Part shown: in pieces, positions 48,642-59,023 of the stretch | How the letters are laid out: every line of letters starts with the position of its first letter | How positions within the stretch are numbered: position 1 is the first letter of the stretch | Assembly: GCF_036964665.1 (NCBI RefSeq) | Contig: NZ_JBAMDA010000001.1 | Span: 2,394,001-2,458,000, forward strand | Direction of reading: 5' to 3' | DNA length: 64,000 nt | From: Nitrobacter sp. NHB1 | GTDB taxonomy: Bacteria; Pseudomonadota; Alphaproteobacteria; Rhizobiales; Xanthobacteraceae | Made by a program: the position numbers and the translations under genes | Notes under the pieces: generated by a model | The model's input: only the letters and a program-made list of their open reading frames with translations | Databases searched by the model: none | Told to the model about the DNA's origin: nothing

Positions 48642-49943
48642 ATGATGCACTTCTCTCCTCGCGAAATCGTTTCCGAACTCGACCGCTTCATCGTCGGCCA
48701 GACCGACGCCAAGCGCGCCGTCTCCATCGCCTTGCGCAATCGCTGGCGGCGCCAGCAGTTGACCGGACCGATGCGCGAGGAAGTGCTGCCGAAAAACATT
48801 CTGATGATCGGCCCGACCGGCGTCGGCAAGACCGAGATCGCACGACGGCTGGCAAAGCTTGCCAACGCGCCCTTCATCAAGGTTGAGGCCACGAAGTTCA
48901 CCGAAGTCGGATACGTCGGACGCGACGTCGAGCAAATCGTCCGCGATCTGGTGGAGGTCGCGATCGGCCAGACCCGCGAGCGCAAGCGCAAGGACGTTCA
49001 GGCGCGCGCGCAGCTTGCCGCGGAGGAGCGCGTTCTCGATGCCCTGGTCGGCGCCAATGCGAGCGCCGCAACGCGCGATTCCTTTCGCAGGAAGCTGCGG
49101 GCCGGCGAACTCAATGACAAGGAAATCGAGATCGAGACGCAATCGTCCGGCGGCGCGCCTATGTTCGAGATTCCGGGCATGCCCGGGGCGCAGGTCGGCG
49201 CGATCTCGATCGGCGATATTTTCGGAAAGATGGGCGGACGAACCAAGACCCGCCGGCTGACCGTCGAAGACTCCTACGAGATTCTGGTCAACGAGGAATC
49301 CGACAAGCTGCTCGACAGCGATCAGCTCACGCAGGAAGCGATCGCCGCCGTCGAGAACGACGGCATCGTGTTTCTCGACGAGATCGACAAGATCTGCGTG
49401 CGTGACGGCCGCAGCGGCGGCGACGTGTCGCGCGAAGGCGTGCAGCGCGACCTGCTGCCGCTGATCGAGGGAACGACGGTCTCCACCAAACACGGTGCGG
49501 TGAAGACCGACCATATCCTGTTCATCGCGTCAGGGGCGTTTCACATTGCCAAGCCGTCGGATTTGCTGCCCGAGTTGCAGGGCCGGCTGCCGATCCGCGT
49601 CGAACTGGAAGCACTCACGCGCAACGACATGCGGCGCATCCTGACCGAACCCGAGGCCTCGCTCATCAAGCAGTACGTTGCATTGATGCAGACCGAGGGC
49701 GTCACACTCGACTTCACTAACGATGCCATCGATGCGCTGGCGGATATCGCGGTCGCGGTGAATTCGACGGTCGAAAACATCGGTGCGCGACGGCTACAGA
49801 CCGTCATGGAACGCGTGCTCGACGATATTTCGTTCGCTGCCCCTGACCGCAACGGCGAAACGGTTCGCATCGACGCCGGATATGTCCAGAAGCACATTGG
49901 CGATCTGGCCAAGAATGCCGATCTGAGCCGGTTCATTCTTTGA
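48642..49943 (+). CDS. hslU: ATP-dependent protease ATPase subunit HslU
   Basis: HslU is the AAA+ unfoldase of HslUV. The 433-residue protein has [20 protein letters not shown] at the start, Walker [19 protein letters not shown], the pore-loop GYVGRDV, an inserted I-domain (about 105-240), Walker [13 protein letters not shown] and the C-terminal sensor region [20 protein letters not shown] with the tail LSRFIL that docks into HslV. The start is the ATG pair at 48642/48645; 26 codons further upstream are open but lack family similarity. Confidence 0.97.
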   Translation: MMHFSPREIVSELDRFIVGQTDAKRAVSIALRNRWRRQQLTGPMREEVLPKNILMIGPTGVGKTEIARRLAKLANAPFIKVEATKFTEVGYVGRDVEQIVRDLVEVAIGQTRERKRKDVQARAQLAAEERVLDALVGANASAATRDSFRRKLRAGELNDKEIEIETQSSGGAPMFEIPGMPGAQVGAISIGDIFGKMGGRTKTRRLTVEDSYEILVNEESDKLLDSDQLTQEAIAAVENDGIVFLDEIDKICVRDGRSGGDVSREGVQRDLLPLIEGTTVSTKHGAVKTDHILFIASGAFHIAKPSDLLPELQGRLPIRVELEALTRNDMRRILTEPEASLIKQYVALMQTEGVTLDFTNDAIDALADIAVAVNSTVENIGARRLQTVMERVLDDISFAAPDRNGETVRIDAGYVQKHIGDLAKNADLSRFIL

Positions 49944-49961
49944 GAGCGTGACTGAACACCT

Positions 49962-50040
49962 GGAGCGCTCACCGTTCTGATTCCATTAGACTAGAGCCAT
50001 TTTGGATAGATAACCAGAGCAAATCGAGAAAACACGCTCT
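49962..50040. repeat. Family A repeat, degenerate copy
   Basis: GGAGCGCTCACCGTTCTGAT, TCCATTAGACTAGAGCC and a decayed second half ending GAGAAAACACGCTCTC. It lies just downstream of hslU. Confidence 0.6.
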
Positions 50041-50150
50041 CCCACCGATGGTTAATCGCGTCTTAACCTCGCCGTACCTATGCTGCTCATCCGTCTTTCG
50101 TCCGGCCTCAAGGTGTGGCCGAACGTCTTGAAAGTGTTGACGCTTAACCG

Positions 50151-51422
50151 ATGGCAACCACCGCTTCATCGCGCGCGGCGCAAGGCACCGCCGGCCCGAC
50201 TGAGTTCGCCGCCAGCCCGGCCGAGTCCGCCGCCAGCTGGGCCGCGTCGACGACGGCGTGCGAGCGGTCGCCATTCGCGCGGACAGCGGAGCTGCTCGCA
50301 CCCTACCAGCCGGGACAGTCTCCGATCACGCTGTCGGTGGGCGAGCCGCAACACCCCCCGCCCGATTTCGTCGCTCCGATATTATCCCAACATATCAATG
50401 AGTTCAGACGGTACCCGATGGCGAGGGGGATCGAGCCGTTCCGCCGCACTGCTGCGAACTGGTTATCGAGGCGCTTCGACCTGCCCCGCGCGGTCGATCC
50501 CGACACCGAGATTCTGGTGCTGAACGGCAGCCGCGAGGGGCTGTTTCTCGCCGCGATCGCCGCCGTCCGCTACGTGGCGACCCGCAAGGGCACGCCGGCC
50601 ATTCTGGTGCCGAATCCATTTTACCCGGCCTATGGCGCCGGCGCCCGCGCCGCCCATTGCGAGACGATCTTCCTGCCGACGACGCGCGCCAACGGATTTT
50701 TGCCCGACCTCGATGCGCTCGATGAGAGCACGCTGGCGCGGACGGTCGCGATCTATCTCGCCTCCCCCGCCAACCCGCAAGGAGCGGTGGCCTCATCCGA
50801 CTACTTCACGCGCCTGATCGCGCTGGCGCGCCGCCACAGTTTCCTCGTGCTCTCGGACGAATGCTATTCGGAAATCTACACGCGGGACGCGCCCGGCAGC
50901 GCGCTGGAGTGCGCAGGGCCCGACTTCGCGGGCGTCGTCGCGTTCCAGTCGCTGTCGAAGCGCTCGAACCTGCCGGGCCTCCGGGTCGGCTTCGCCGCCG
51001 GCGATCGAAACTTCCTCGCCGCGTTTCATGAATTGCGCAACGTCGCGGCCCCCCAGGTGCCGGTGCCGCTGCAGCATGTCGCCGTGGCGGCTTATGGCGA
51101 CGAGGCGCATGTCGAGGAAAACCGCCGGCTCTATCGGCTCAAGTTCGATCTCGCCGATGAGATCCTCGGCCGTCGCTACGGCTATGCGAGGCCCGCCGGC
51201 GGCTTCTGCGTCTGGCTGGATGTCTCCGCCCATGGCGGCGACGAGGCCGCGGCCGTCAGGCTCTACAAGGAGGCCGGCGTGCGCGTCGTGCCCGGAAGCT
51301 ATCTGGCGCGTCCGCAAGCCGACGGCTTAAATCCCGGCGCAGGATACATCCGTCTGGCGCTGGTGCCGGACACTGAAACCACAGCCGATGCGTTGCACCG
51401 GCTGGTGAAAACTCTCGGTTAG
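50151..51422 (+). CDS. Class I/II PLP aminotransferase (DapC-like)
   Basis: The 423-residue fold-type I aminotransferase has an Ala/Ser-rich 35-residue N-terminal extension, SVGEPQHPPPDFVAPIL, LNGSREGLFLAAIAAV, the Asn/Asp cofactor contacts ASPANPQGAVAS and LSDECYSEIY, the PLP lysine in SLSKRSNLPGLRVGF and the carboxylate-binding Arg near GYIRLALVPD. The nearest family is succinyldiaminopimelate transaminase (DapC), which would suit lysine synthesis, but substrate cannot be fixed from sequence. It is 12 bases upstream of ftsK. Confidence 0.88.
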   Translation: MATTASSRAAQGTAGPTEFAASPAESAASWAASTTACERSPFARTAELLAPYQPGQSPITLSVGEPQHPPPDFVAPILSQHINEFRRYPMARGIEPFRRTAANWLSRRFDLPRAVDPDTEILVLNGSREGLFLAAIAAVRYVATRKGTPAILVPNPFYPAYGAGARAAHCETIFLPTTRANGFLPDLDALDESTLARTVAIYLASPANPQGAVASSDYFTRLIALARRHSFLVLSDECYSEIYTRDAPGSALECAGPDFAGVVAFQSLSKRSNLPGLRVGFAAGDRNFLAAFHELRNVAAPQVPVPLQHVAVAAYGDEAHVEENRRLYRLKFDLADEILGRRYGYARPAGGFCVWLDVSAHGGDEAAAVRLYKEAGVRVVPGSYLARPQADGLNPGAGYIRLALVPDTETTADALHRLVKTLG

Positions 51423-51434
51423 TCGCGGGGCCCC

Positions 51435-53906
51435 ATGAGCATGGCAGCGATCGAACGCCTTCTTCCCATCGTCGATCATTTACCGCCGTCGATCCGCGAC
51501 CCGCTCGCGCGTCGCTTGCGCGAACTGACCGGGCTCGGCCTGATCGGATTGTCCGGCTCTGCGGCGGCCGCGCTGATGACGTGGTCGGTGCAGGATCCGA
51601 GCCTCAGCCACGCCACCTCGCGCGCGATCCACAACGTCCTCGGCTATCCCGGTGCGATCGGCGCCGATCTGTTGATGCAGATTCTCGGCCTCGGCGCGAT
51701 CATGCTGATCCTGCCGATGGCGATCTGGGGCTGGCGCATGCTGACCCATCGCCCCTTCGATCGCGAGGCCACCCGTCTCGCCTGCTGGATTCTCTGCACC
51801 AGTGCTGCCGCCGGTTTCGCCAGTTGCTGGCCGCACAACGGTGCATGGCCGCTGCCGACGGGGCTGGGCGGCGTGGTCGGCGATGCGCTGGTGCGGGCGC
51901 CTGCAATTCTGTTCGGCCCGGCGAGCGTGCTGCAGCGTATCGCGTTCGGCGCGATTTTCCTGGCGGTCATGGCCGCGACCTTCCTTTGGGCCGGCGGAAT
52001 GGGGTCGCAGCCTCGCGACGAGTCCGCCGGGATCGACGACGACGACGCGCCGTTCGATGACGGCAGCGACCGCGCTTCGGTCTCGCTCGGCTGGGTGGTT
52101 CACGCGCTGATGAGCGCGAAGGCGCGGTTCAAGCGCCTCAGGCTCGGGGCGCTTGTTGCGCTGGCCTACAAGTCGTTGGTGTCGAGCGCGCCGCGGAAAA
52201 CGGCAGCGCTGGCGTTCGAGCGTCAGGAACCGAGCCTCGGTGGCGGGCCAACCGCTCCGTCCCTGGTGCCGGCCCACGGCAACATCGACGACGAGGATGC
52301 GGAGGACGACGAGGAGGAGGAGGACGATGCGCCGGTCGTCCGCGCGCCGCGCCGCAAGGCCGCGCCGCGCGCGCCCGCAAAAAAATCCGGCAAGTTCGAT
52401 CTTCCGTCGGTGAACGTCCTGTCCGCGCCGCGCGCCGCCGACCGCCAGCCGCTCAGCAAGTCTGAGCTGGAAGCCAATTCGCGCGCGCTCGAAGGCGTGC
52501 TTGGCGACTTCGGCGTACGTGGCGAAATCGTGAAAGCCAATCCGGGGCCGGTCGTCACGCTGTATGAACTGGAGCCCGCGCCCGGCATCAAGTCGTCACG
52601 CGTCATCGGCCTCGCCGACGACATCGCCCGTTCCATGAGCGCGCTGTCGGCGCGCGTCGCGGTGGTCGCCGGCCGCAACGCCATCGGCATCGAACTGCCG
52701 AATGCGCATCGCGAAAAGGTCTACTTACGCGAATTGCTCACCGCGAAGGAGGCGAGCGAGACCGTCGCCAAGCTGCCGCTGTGCCTCGGCAAGAATATCG
52801 GCGGCGAATCCATCATCGTCGACCTTGCGCGGATGCCGCATCTTCTGATCGCCGGCACCACGGGCTCGGGCAAATCGGTCGCGATCAACACCATGATCCT
52901 CAGCCTGCTGTACCGGCTGCGGCCCGATCAATGCCGTCTCATCATGGTCGATCCGAAAATGCTCGAACTCTCGGTCTATGACGGCATCCCGCATTTGCTG
53001 ACGCCGGTCGTGACCGATCCGAAGAAGGCGGTCGTGGCGCTGAAGTGGGCCGTGCGCGAGATGGAAGAGCGCTACAAGAAAATGTCCAAGCTCGGCGTGC
53101 GCAACATCGACGGCTACAACCAGCGCCTCGTCGAATCCAGGGGCAAGGGCGAAGAGCTGACACGCACGGTGCACACCGGCTTCGACAAGGAAACCGGCAA
53201 GGCGATTTATGAGGAAGAGAAACTCGACTTCGAGCCGCTGCCCTATATCGTCATCATCGTGGATGAAATGGCGGACCTGATGATGGTCGCGGGCAAGGAC
53301 ATTGAGGGCGCGGTGCAGCGGCTGGCGCAGATGGCGCGCGCCGCCGGCCTGCACGTCATCCTCGCGACGCAGCGCCCGTCGGTCGACGTCATCACCGGCA
53401 CCATCAAGGCCAACTTCCCGACCCGCATTTCCTTCCAGGTCACATCGAAAATCGACAGCCGCACCATTCTTGGCGAAATGGGCGCGGAGCAACTGCTCGG
53501 CCAGGGCGACATGCTCTACATGGCGGGCGGCGGCCGCATCTCGCGCGTCCACGGACCTTTCGTGTCGGACGAGGAGGTCGAGAAGGTGGTTCGCCACCTC
53601 AAGACCCAGGGCGCCCCCGAATATCTCGAGGCGGTCACGGCAGACGAGCCGACCGACGAGGACGGCGCGGTGTTCGACGGCACGAGCATGGGCAGCGACG
53701 GCGGCGGCGATCTGTTCTCGCAGGCGGTGGCGATCGTGAAGCGCGACCGCAAAGCCTCGACCAGCTACATCCAGCGTCGCCTCCAGATCGGATACAATCG
53801 CGCCGCCTCGCTGATGGAGCGCATGGAACTCGAAGGCATCGTCGGGCAGCCCAATCACGCAGGAAAGCGCGAAATCCTGATCGAGGAAGAAGAAAGCCAC
53901 TTCTGA
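51435..53906 (+). CDS. ftsK: DNA translocase FtsK
   Basis: FtsK anchors at the septum and pumps chromosome DNA towards dif for XerCD resolution. The 823-residue protein has four membrane segments within residues 30-190, a short linker with an acidic run ([14 protein letters not shown]) and basic Ala/Pro repeats (about 260-315), the alpha/beta motor with Walker [17 protein letters not shown] and Walker [15 protein letters not shown], and a C-terminal gamma winged helix ([20 protein letters not shown]) that reads KOPS sequences. The linker is much shorter than in E. coli (1329 residues). Confidence 0.96.
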   Translation: MSMAAIERLLPIVDHLPPSIRDPLARRLRELTGLGLIGLSGSAAAALMTWSVQDPSLSHATSRAIHNVLGYPGAIGADLLMQILGLGAIMLILPMAIWGWRMLTHRPFDREATRLACWILCTSAAAGFASCWPHNGAWPLPTGLGGVVGDALVRAPAILFGPASVLQRIAFGAIFLAVMAATFLWAGGMGSQPRDESAGIDDDDAPFDDGSDRASVSLGWVVHALMSAKARFKRLRLGALVALAYKSLVSSAPRKTAALAFERQEPSLGGGPTAPSLVPAHGNIDDEDAEDDEEEEDDAPVVRAPRRKAAPRAPAKKSGKFDLPSVNVLSAPRAADRQPLSKSELEANSRALEGVLGDFGVRGEIVKANPGPVVTLYELEPAPGIKSSRVIGLADDIARSMSALSARVAVVAGRNAIGIELPNAHREKVYLRELLTAKEASETVAKLPLCLGKNIGGESIIVDLARMPHLLIAGTTGSGKSVAINTMILSLLYRLRPDQCRLIMVDPKMLELSVYDGIPHLLTPVVTDPKKAVVALKWAVREMEERYKKMSKLGVRNIDGYNQRLVESRGKGEELTRTVHTGFDKETGKAIYEEEKLDFEPLPYIVIIVDEMADLMMVAGKDIEGAVQRLAQMARAAGLHVILATQRPSVDVITGTIKANFPTRISFQVTSKIDSRTILGEMGAEQLLGQGDMLYMAGGGRISRVHGPFVSDEEVEKVVRHLKTQGAPEYLEAVTADEPTDEDGAVFDGTSMGSDGGGDLFSQAVAIVKRDRKASTSYIQRRLQIGYNRAASLMERMELEGIVGQPNHAGKREILIEEEESHF

Positions 53907-53968
53907 CCCATGACCGGAACGATGGGGGCTCCCGCTTCGGAGTCGCGAAATCGCCACAGCGCCGCGCT

Positions 53969-54072
53969 AGCGCGTATTCCGCAAAAGTGGAAACCGGTTT
54001 TGCGATCAGAATGCGCGCAAGTTATTGATCGAGGGCATTTTCTTCACGTGAACCGGATTCCACAAATGCTCT
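53969..54072. repeat. Repeat A' inverted copy followed by partial family A unit
   Basis: AGCGCGTATTCCGCAAAAGT through TTTGCGATCAGAATGCGCGC (53969-54018) is the inverse of 14234-14283. It is followed by ATTTTCTTCACGTGAACCGG and ATTCCACAAATGCTCT (54031-54072), a partial family A unit. Confidence 0.8.
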
Positions 54073-54174
54073 CACGCGGCAGCGACATCTGTTAGACCTC
54101 GCCCGGGAAAAAGCGATATCCGCGGCGGCGCGAAGCGCTGTAAAAGGAACACTTCGGGCGGACAGGACGAGACA

Positions 54175-55023
54175 TTGAGCAGACACGTGACACATTCATC
54201 CGCGGCCCGCCGTCCGATCCGCATTCGCGCGCGCGCCGGTGCGGTCTGGCTCGCTGCGGCGCTGACCGCAGGTCTTTTAATTCCGCCCGTAATTCTGCCT
54301 GCCCTGGCGCAGGCCGTTCCGATTCCGCACCCGGCCCCGAAGGCTCGCGACAGCGCGCCCACGGCGAAACTTCTGGGCAGCGTCGAACCGGCGGTCACCG
54401 GGACCACGCAACCGCCCGACCCGATCATTCCCGACCGGCGCCGCAACGTGCCGGCAAATATGTTCGCAACCTTCAGCGCGGATCAGAAGGCGGCGGCGGC
54501 GCGAGTCAGCGCCTATCTGTCCTCGTTGCACACGCTGGCCGGAAACTTCGTGCAGGTCGGCCCCGACGGCAGCCGCTCGACCGGCGAATTCTACATCCAG
54601 AAGCCGGGCAAGGTACGGTTCGAATACGATCCTCCGTCGCCGATCGCGATGATCTCCGACGGCACCTCGCTCGTCGTTCGCGACACCAAGCTCGCGACCC
54701 AGGATATCTATCCGCTGTCGCAGACGCCGCTGCGCTATCTGCTGTCGGATCGCATCGACCTGATGAAGGACACCAACGTCGTCAGCGTGACGTCGGACAA
54801 TCTCTACATCAGCGTCACCATCGAGGAGAAGCAGGCACTGGTCGGCACCTCCCGCCTCATGCTGATGGTCGGCGCCAAGGACGGCAAGCTCAAGCAGTGG
54901 ACCGTGACCGATCCGCAAGGGTACGACACCACGGTGGCGATCTACAATCTGAACACCACGGCGAAACTCGATCCCGCCTTGTTCAAGATCGACTATACCC
55001 GGTATCCGACGCCGAACAATTGA
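54175..55023 (+). CDS. lolA: Outer-membrane lipoprotein carrier protein LolA-like
   Basis: LolA ferries lipoproteins through the periplasm to the outer membrane. The 282-residue protein has a long basic N-region, a signal helix (AVWLAAALTAGLLIPPVILP, cleaved near ALAQA), a roughly 60-residue Pro-rich linker, then the LolA half-barrel: AARVSAYLSSLHTLAGNFVQ, EFYIQKPGKVRFEYDPPSP and KLKQWTVTDPQGYDTTVAIY. The linker makes it longer than E. coli LolA (about 200). TTG at 54175 is the start. It is probably a separate unit, since repeats separate it from ftsK. Confidence 0.88.
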   Translation: MSRHVTHSSAARRPIRIRARAGAVWLAAALTAGLLIPPVILPALAQAVPIPHPAPKARDSAPTAKLLGSVEPAVTGTTQPPDPIIPDRRRNVPANMFATFSADQKAAAARVSAYLSSLHTLAGNFVQVGPDGSRSTGEFYIQKPGKVRFEYDPPSPIAMISDGTSLVVRDTKLATQDIYPLSQTPLRYLLSDRIDLMKDTNVVSVTSDNLYISVTIEEKQALVGTSRLMLMVGAKDGKLKQWTVTDPQGYDTTVAIYNLNTTAKLDPALFKIDYTRYPTPNN

Positions 55024-55042
55024 GCGCGGCGACGCGCACAAG

Positions 55043-55130
55043 GTCATCACCGAGCTTGCCCCGGTGATCCATCCAAAAATCTCACAGGTCGAATAGTGAT
55101 GGATACGCGGGTCAGGCCGGCGTATGACGG
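55043..55130. repeat. Family D-type palindromic repeat after lolA
   Basis: GGTCATCACCGAGCTTGCCC, CGGTGATCCATCC pair imperfectly with GTGATGGATACGCGGGTCAG and GCCGGCGTATGACGG. It has the same plan as 32902-32986 but a different sequence. Confidence 0.7.
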
Positions 55131-55132
55131 CA

Positions 55133-55235
55133 CTATAGCGTTTTCGAGCGAAGTGGGTACCGGTTCGCATAAAGAAAACGCGTCAAACAAATAGCTGGAG
55201 CCCGGCTTTGATTCCATCAAAGCCGGAATAGCTCT
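55133..55235. repeat. Family A repeat, inverted copy before xthA
   Basis: ATAGCGTTTTCGAGCGAAGT, GGGTACCGGTTCGCATAAAG, AAAACGCGTCA, then the dyad GGCTTTGATTCCATCAAAGC. It has the same orientation as the 40643 copy. Confidence 0.87.
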
Positions 55236-55264
55236 GGACTTGTCGACGGCTTCGCCAGAAATCC

Positions 55265-56080
55265 ATGCAGATCACCCTCACGACCTGGAACATCAATTCG
55301 GTGCGGCTGCGCATCGACCTCGTTGCGAAGTTTCTGAAGGCGCAACGCCCCGACGTGCTGTGCCTGCAGGAGACCAAATGCCCCGACGACGCCTTTCCGC
55401 TGAAACGCTTCCGCCGGCTCGGCTACGAGCACGTCGCGCTCAACGGGCAGAAGGGCTATCACGGGGTCGCCGTGGTCTCAAAGCTGCCGTTCGACGCCAG
55501 CAACATCCGCACCTTCTGCGACAAGATCGACTCGCGCCATGTCGGCGTGACCTTCGGCGGCGAGGCGGGTCTCGCCGCGCCGCTGCTGCTGCACAATTTC
55601 TATGTGCCGGCGGGCGGCGACATTCCCGATCCCGCGCTCAATCCGAAGTTCGCCCACAAGCTGCAATTCCTCGACGAGATGAAAGCCTGCGCACCGCTGC
55701 ATCCGCAGGGCGGCGACCGGCATGTCCTGGTCGGCGACCTCAATGTCGCGCCGCATGAGAACGACGTCTGGTCGCACAGGCAGCTCCTGAAGATCGTCTC
55801 GCACACGCCGGTCGAATGCGAGAAGCTGCTCGGCTTGCAGAATCACGGCAACTGGGTCGACATCGCGCGCGAACGGATTCCGATGTCGGAGAAAGTCTAT
55901 ACGTGGTGGAGCTATCGCGCCGCCGACTGGGTTGCCGCCAACCGCGGCCGCAGGCTCGATCACATCTGGGTCTCGGAGGCGCTGCGCGACGGAATCCGGG
56001 ACTTCCGCATCACCCGCGACGCCCGCGGCTGGAAGCGTCCGTCCGATCACGTGCCGGTGACGGCGGTGATCGAGGTCTAA
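55265..56080 (+). CDS. xthA: Exodeoxyribonuclease III
   Basis: ExoIII is an AP endonuclease and 3'-5' exonuclease of base-excision repair. The 271-residue protein has TWNINSVRLRIDLVAKFLKA, LCLQETKCPDDAFP with the metal-binding Glu, GDLNVAPHENDVWSHR, YTWWSYRAADWVAANRGRRL and the C-terminal catalytic His in RPSDHVPVTAVIEV. Length is typical (about 268). It stands alone between repeats. Confidence 0.96.
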   Translation: MQITLTTWNINSVRLRIDLVAKFLKAQRPDVLCLQETKCPDDAFPLKRFRRLGYEHVALNGQKGYHGVAVVSKLPFDASNIRTFCDKIDSRHVGVTFGGEAGLAAPLLLHNFYVPAGGDIPDPALNPKFAHKLQFLDEMKACAPLHPQGGDRHVLVGDLNVAPHENDVWSHRQLLKIVSHTPVECEKLLGLQNHGNWVDIARERIPMSEKVYTWWSYRAADWVAANRGRRLDHIWVSEALRDGIRDFRITRDARGWKRPSDHVPVTAVIEV

Positions 56081-56122
56081 CTTCGACACCGGTTGGGATA
56101 CGCAACGCAGCCCGGCTCTAGT

Positions 56123-56572
56123 CTAGCTACTCAGCTTCGCCGATGCCGTCAGGATATCGTCGGTCGCCTGCCGGGTGCGGTTGGCGAGTTCGTCGCGAAG
56201 GCGGCGCGCGGCGGCGGGATCGCTGTCGAGCACGCGCAGGAACAGGGTGCGCGGAATGCGAATCGCCATCGAATATTCCAGCGCGGTCGCGGTGGCCGGC
56301 CGCGACATCGGAACGATCAGGGCCAGCTCGCCGATCAGCGTGCCGCGTTCGGCGACGACTTCCCGATCGCCGCCGTCCCCGACATGAATGCGAAAGCCGC
56401 CTTCCTGAACGACGTATCCTGCGTCCGCCTCGTCGCCGGCGCGAAACAGGATCGAGCCGCGGGCGAACTGCTGCTGTTCGGCGCCGATGGCGAGCACGCG
56501 CAACGCCTCGGCGCCCAACAGGCGCAGGGTCGCAACGCGCTCAAGCAGGACAACGTCATCGTCGATCGACAT
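56123..56572 (-). CDS. Single-domain cyclic-nucleotide-binding (Crp-type sensor) protein
   Basis: The 149-residue protein is a lone cNMP-binding domain with no helix-turn-helix. FARGSILFRAGDEADAGYVV and GGFRIHV match the beta-roll, ERGTLIGELALIVPMSRPAT covers the phosphate-binding cassette (G-x-L-I-GE-A), followed by helices. The cassette has PMSRPATATA where a nucleotide-binding Arg would be expected, so ligand binding is possible. It lies 83 bases downstream of the OmpR-type regulator on the same strand and may be cotranscribed with it. Confidence 0.87.
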   Translation of the reverse strand: MSIDDDVVLLERVATLRLLGAEALRVLAIGAEQQQFARGSILFRAGDEADAGYVVQEGGFRIHVGDGGDREVVAERGTLIGELALIVPMSRPATATALEYSMAIRIPRTLFLRVLDSDPAAARRLRDELANRTRQATDDILTASAKLSS

Positions 56573-56655
56573 GCCAAACCGGTTCGGCGATCCATGCGGG
56601 GACCGCCTAAAAGCTGTTTTGACGAGAGCTGATACGAATCGTCAACCCAAAAGTA

Positions 56656-57342
56656 TCACGGCACCAGCTTGTAGCCACCGGCTTCCGTCACCAGAATCTC
56701 CGGATTGGCGGCGTCTTTCTCGATCTTCTGGCGCAACCGGTAAATGTGGGTTTCCAGCGTGTGGGTGGTGACGCCGGAGTTGTAGCCCCACACCTCCTGC
56801 AGCAGCGTCTCGCGCGACACCGGCATCTGCCCGGCCCGGTACAGGAAGCGCAGAATCGCGGTCTCCTTCTCGGTCAGCCGCACCTTCTTGGCGTTGGCGG
56901 TCGTGAGCATCTTGGAGCCGGGCCGAAAACTGTAGTGCCCGACCGAAAACACCGCGTCCTCGCTGGCCTCATGCTGGCGCAACTGCGCGCGGATGCGCGC
57001 CAGCAGCACCGCGAAGCGGAACGGTTTGGCGATATAGTCATTGGCGCCGGATTCAAGACCCAGAATCGTGTCCGAATCGGTATCGTGACCGGTGAGCATG
57101 ATGATCGGCGCCTTGAATCCGCCCTTGCGCAGGCTGCGCACCACCTCGCGCCCGTCGGTATCGGGCAGGCCGACGTCCATCAGCACGAGATCGGGCGAAT
57201 GGGCTTTGGCGGCGCTGGCGCCCTTGGCGCCCGTGTCAACCGCGGAGGCCTCGAATTCCTCATGCAGCGACAACTGCTCGACCAGCGTGTCGCGCAGATC
57301 GGTATCGTCGTCCACGATCAGGATTTTGCGGGCGTTGGCCAT
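56656..57342 (-). CDS. OmpR/PhoB-family response regulator
   Basis: The 228-residue protein has a receiver (residues 5-120: ILIVDDDTDLRDTLVEQL, phosphoacceptor Asp in LVLMDVGLPDTDG, MLTGHDTDSD, YIAKPFRFAVLLARIR) and a winged-helix domain (VRLTEKETAILRFLYRAG, VSRETLLQEVWGYNSGVTTH, TLETHIYRLRQKI). No histidine kinase is adjacent. MANARKIL at 57342 is the start. It is divergent from the L,D-transpeptidase gene. It could be one of the cell-envelope regulators of alphaproteobacteria, but I cannot assign which. Confidence 0.92.
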   Translation of the reverse strand: MANARKILIVDDDTDLRDTLVEQLSLHEEFEASAVDTGAKGASAAKAHSPDLVLMDVGLPDTDGREVVRSLRKGGFKAPIIMLTGHDTDSDTILGLESGANDYIAKPFRFAVLLARIRAQLRQHEASEDAVFSVGHYSFRPGSKMLTTANAKKVRLTEKETAILRFLYRAGQMPVSRETLLQEVWGYNSGVTTHTLETHIYRLRQKIEKDAANPEILVTEAGGYKLVP

Positions 57343-57561
57343 TGATGCGATCCTTCTGGCGGCGGAACAGCCGGCGACAACACCAGCCACACTTCATAAT
57401 CAGGTGTGCAAGTCGTGATTCGTCCGGACCTATGAACCTGATGCGATTCACGATCCGAATGGAGTCTACTCCAGAACCGGCGGGAATTTGGACGAATGTT
57501 GCTGTAATGACGTGCAGGACCAATGTTTCGGCCGCAGAGCGGGCGGAGACCTTCTCATTCC

Positions 57562-58131
57562 ATGCGAAACTCAGGTTTTTCAACGCCTTGCACGACACAT
57601 TTCCGTGATCGGCCGCTCGCGGCGATCCTTGTCCGGGCCGCGGCCGGCCGGCCGGAGCGGGGCTGGCTGATCGCGGAGGGTCAGGCTTCTCCGGTGGCGC
57701 TCGGCCGAGGTGGCATCCGGGCCAACAAACGCGAGGGCGATGGCGGCACCCCAAAGGGGATTTTCCGGCCCATCCGGCTATGGTGGCGCCCCGACCGGCA
57801 CCCGCGGCCGCGGACGTTGCTGCCGGTGCGCCCCATCACGCCAACCGACGCCTGGTGTGAAGACCCCGCCGACCGGCGCTACAACCGGCCGATCCGGCTG
57901 ACGCGTAACGCGACCGGCGACCGGCTGACGCGCGAGGATCATCTCTACGATTTCATTATCGAGATCGACCACAACACCCGCCCCCGCATCGCCGGGCGCG
58001 GCAGCGCCGTGTTCCTGCATCTGGCGCGCGACAACTTCGGCCCGACCGCCGGATGCGTGGCGATGACGCAGCCCGCAATGCTGCGGCTGTTGCGGCGGAT
58101 CGGGCCGCAAACACGGATCGAGATCGGGTGA
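57562..58131 (+). CDS. L,D-transpeptidase (YkuD family)
   Basis: YkuD enzymes make 3-3 peptidoglycan crosslinks or attach proteins to the wall through a Cys. The 189-residue protein has [20 protein letters not shown] near the start of the domain and the catalytic motif [18 protein letters not shown] (H-x(n)-G-C-V). No clear signal peptide is seen, so export is unexplained; single-domain members without one are common in this group. The start MRNSGFSTP has GCGGAGA upstream; 13 more codons are open. Confidence 0.85.
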   Translation: MRNSGFSTPCTTHFRDRPLAAILVRAAAGRPERGWLIAEGQASPVALGRGGIRANKREGDGGTPKGIFRPIRLWWRPDRHPRPRTLLPVRPITPTDAWCEDPADRRYNRPIRLTRNATGDRLTREDHLYDFIIEIDHNTRPRIAGRGSAVFLHLARDNFGPTAGCVAMTQPAMLRLLRRIGPQTRIEIG

Positions 58132-58160
58132 CTTACCGAGGGCATCGCCACACACTCCGC

Positions 58161-58301
58161 GTCGTCCCTGCGAAAGCAGGGACCCATACGCCGAACCATC
58201 GCGGCTGAAAACCGGCACTCGTGGCCGACACTTTCCAACCGACAAACGCCGGTGGTTATGGGTCCCGGCTCGCACGCAAGTGCGCTTTGCCGGGATGACG
58301 G
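58161..58301. repeat. Family E intergenic repeat
   Basis: GTCGTCCCTGCGAAAGCAGG, GACCCATA at one end and TATGGGTCCCGGCTCGCA with GGGATGACG at the other form inverted ends of a 141-bp unit, between convergent genes. Confidence 0.75.
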
Positions 58302-58312
58302 TCAGCTATAGA

Positions 58313-58990
58313 TCACCGCGTCCCGAAAATCGCCGAGCCGACCCGCACGTGGGTCGCGCCCAGGGCAATCGCGACGGCGAAGTCCGCGCTCATGCCCATC
58401 GAGAGCTGTGTCAGCCCGTTGCGTCTGGCGATCTTGGCGGCGAGCGCGAAATGCGGCGCCGGCGCGTCATCCACCGGCGGAATGCACATCAAGCCGGCGA
58501 TCGTGAGGCCATAGGTGTCGCGGCATCGCGCAATGAAATCGTCGGCATCCGCTGGCGCGATGCCGGCCTTCTGCGGCTCCTCGCCGGTGTTGATCTGCAC
58601 GAACAGGTTCGGCCGCCGGTTTTGCCGGGCGATTTCCGTGGCCAAGGCTCCGCAAATGCTCGGGCGGTCAACCGAATGGATGGCATCGAACAGAGCGACG
58701 GCTTCCCTGGCCTTATTCGATTGCAGCGGACCGATCAGATGCAGCGCGATGCCGGGATGCTTCGCCATCAAAGCTGGCCACTTTCCCTTGGCCTCCTGCA
58801 CGCGATTTTCGCCGAAAACCCGCTGCCCCGCTGCAATCACCGGCGCAATCGCGTCCGTATCGAAGGTTTTCGACACCGCCACCAGCGTCACCGAGCAGCG
58901 TTCGCGCCGCGCATCCCGGCAGGCGCGGACGATACCGGCTTCCACAGAAGCAAGACTGCTTGTTGCGGGCACCCCGTCAGCAGTGGTCAT
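58313..58990 (-). CDS. YggS-family pyridoxal phosphate homeostasis protein
   Basis: The 225-residue TIM-barrel PLP-binding protein keeps free PLP and amino-acid pools balanced. It has the PLP Lys in [13 protein letters not shown] (about residue 41), [42 protein letters not shown] and [20 protein letters not shown] with the phosphate-binding Arg in VRVGSAIFG. It lies 33 bases downstream of the glutathione transferase gene on the same strand. Confidence 0.94.
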   Translation of the reverse strand: MTTADGVPATSSLASVEAGIVRACRDARRERCSVTLVAVSKTFDTDAIAPVIAAGQRVFGENRVQEAKGKWPALMAKHPGIALHLIGPLQSNKAREAVALFDAIHSVDRPSICGALATEIARQNRRPNLFVQINTGEEPQKAGIAPADADDFIARCRDTYGLTIAGLMCIPPVDDAPAPHFALAAKIARRNGLTQLSMGMSADFAVAIALGATHVRVGSAIFGTR

Positions 58991-59023
58991 TTTGATTCAG
59001 CCGCCTTGATTAAGCCGCCCCGC

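Noticed and set aside
48015-49514. 499-codon antisense frame over hslV and hslU
   Set aside because: Shadow of two well-conserved genes.
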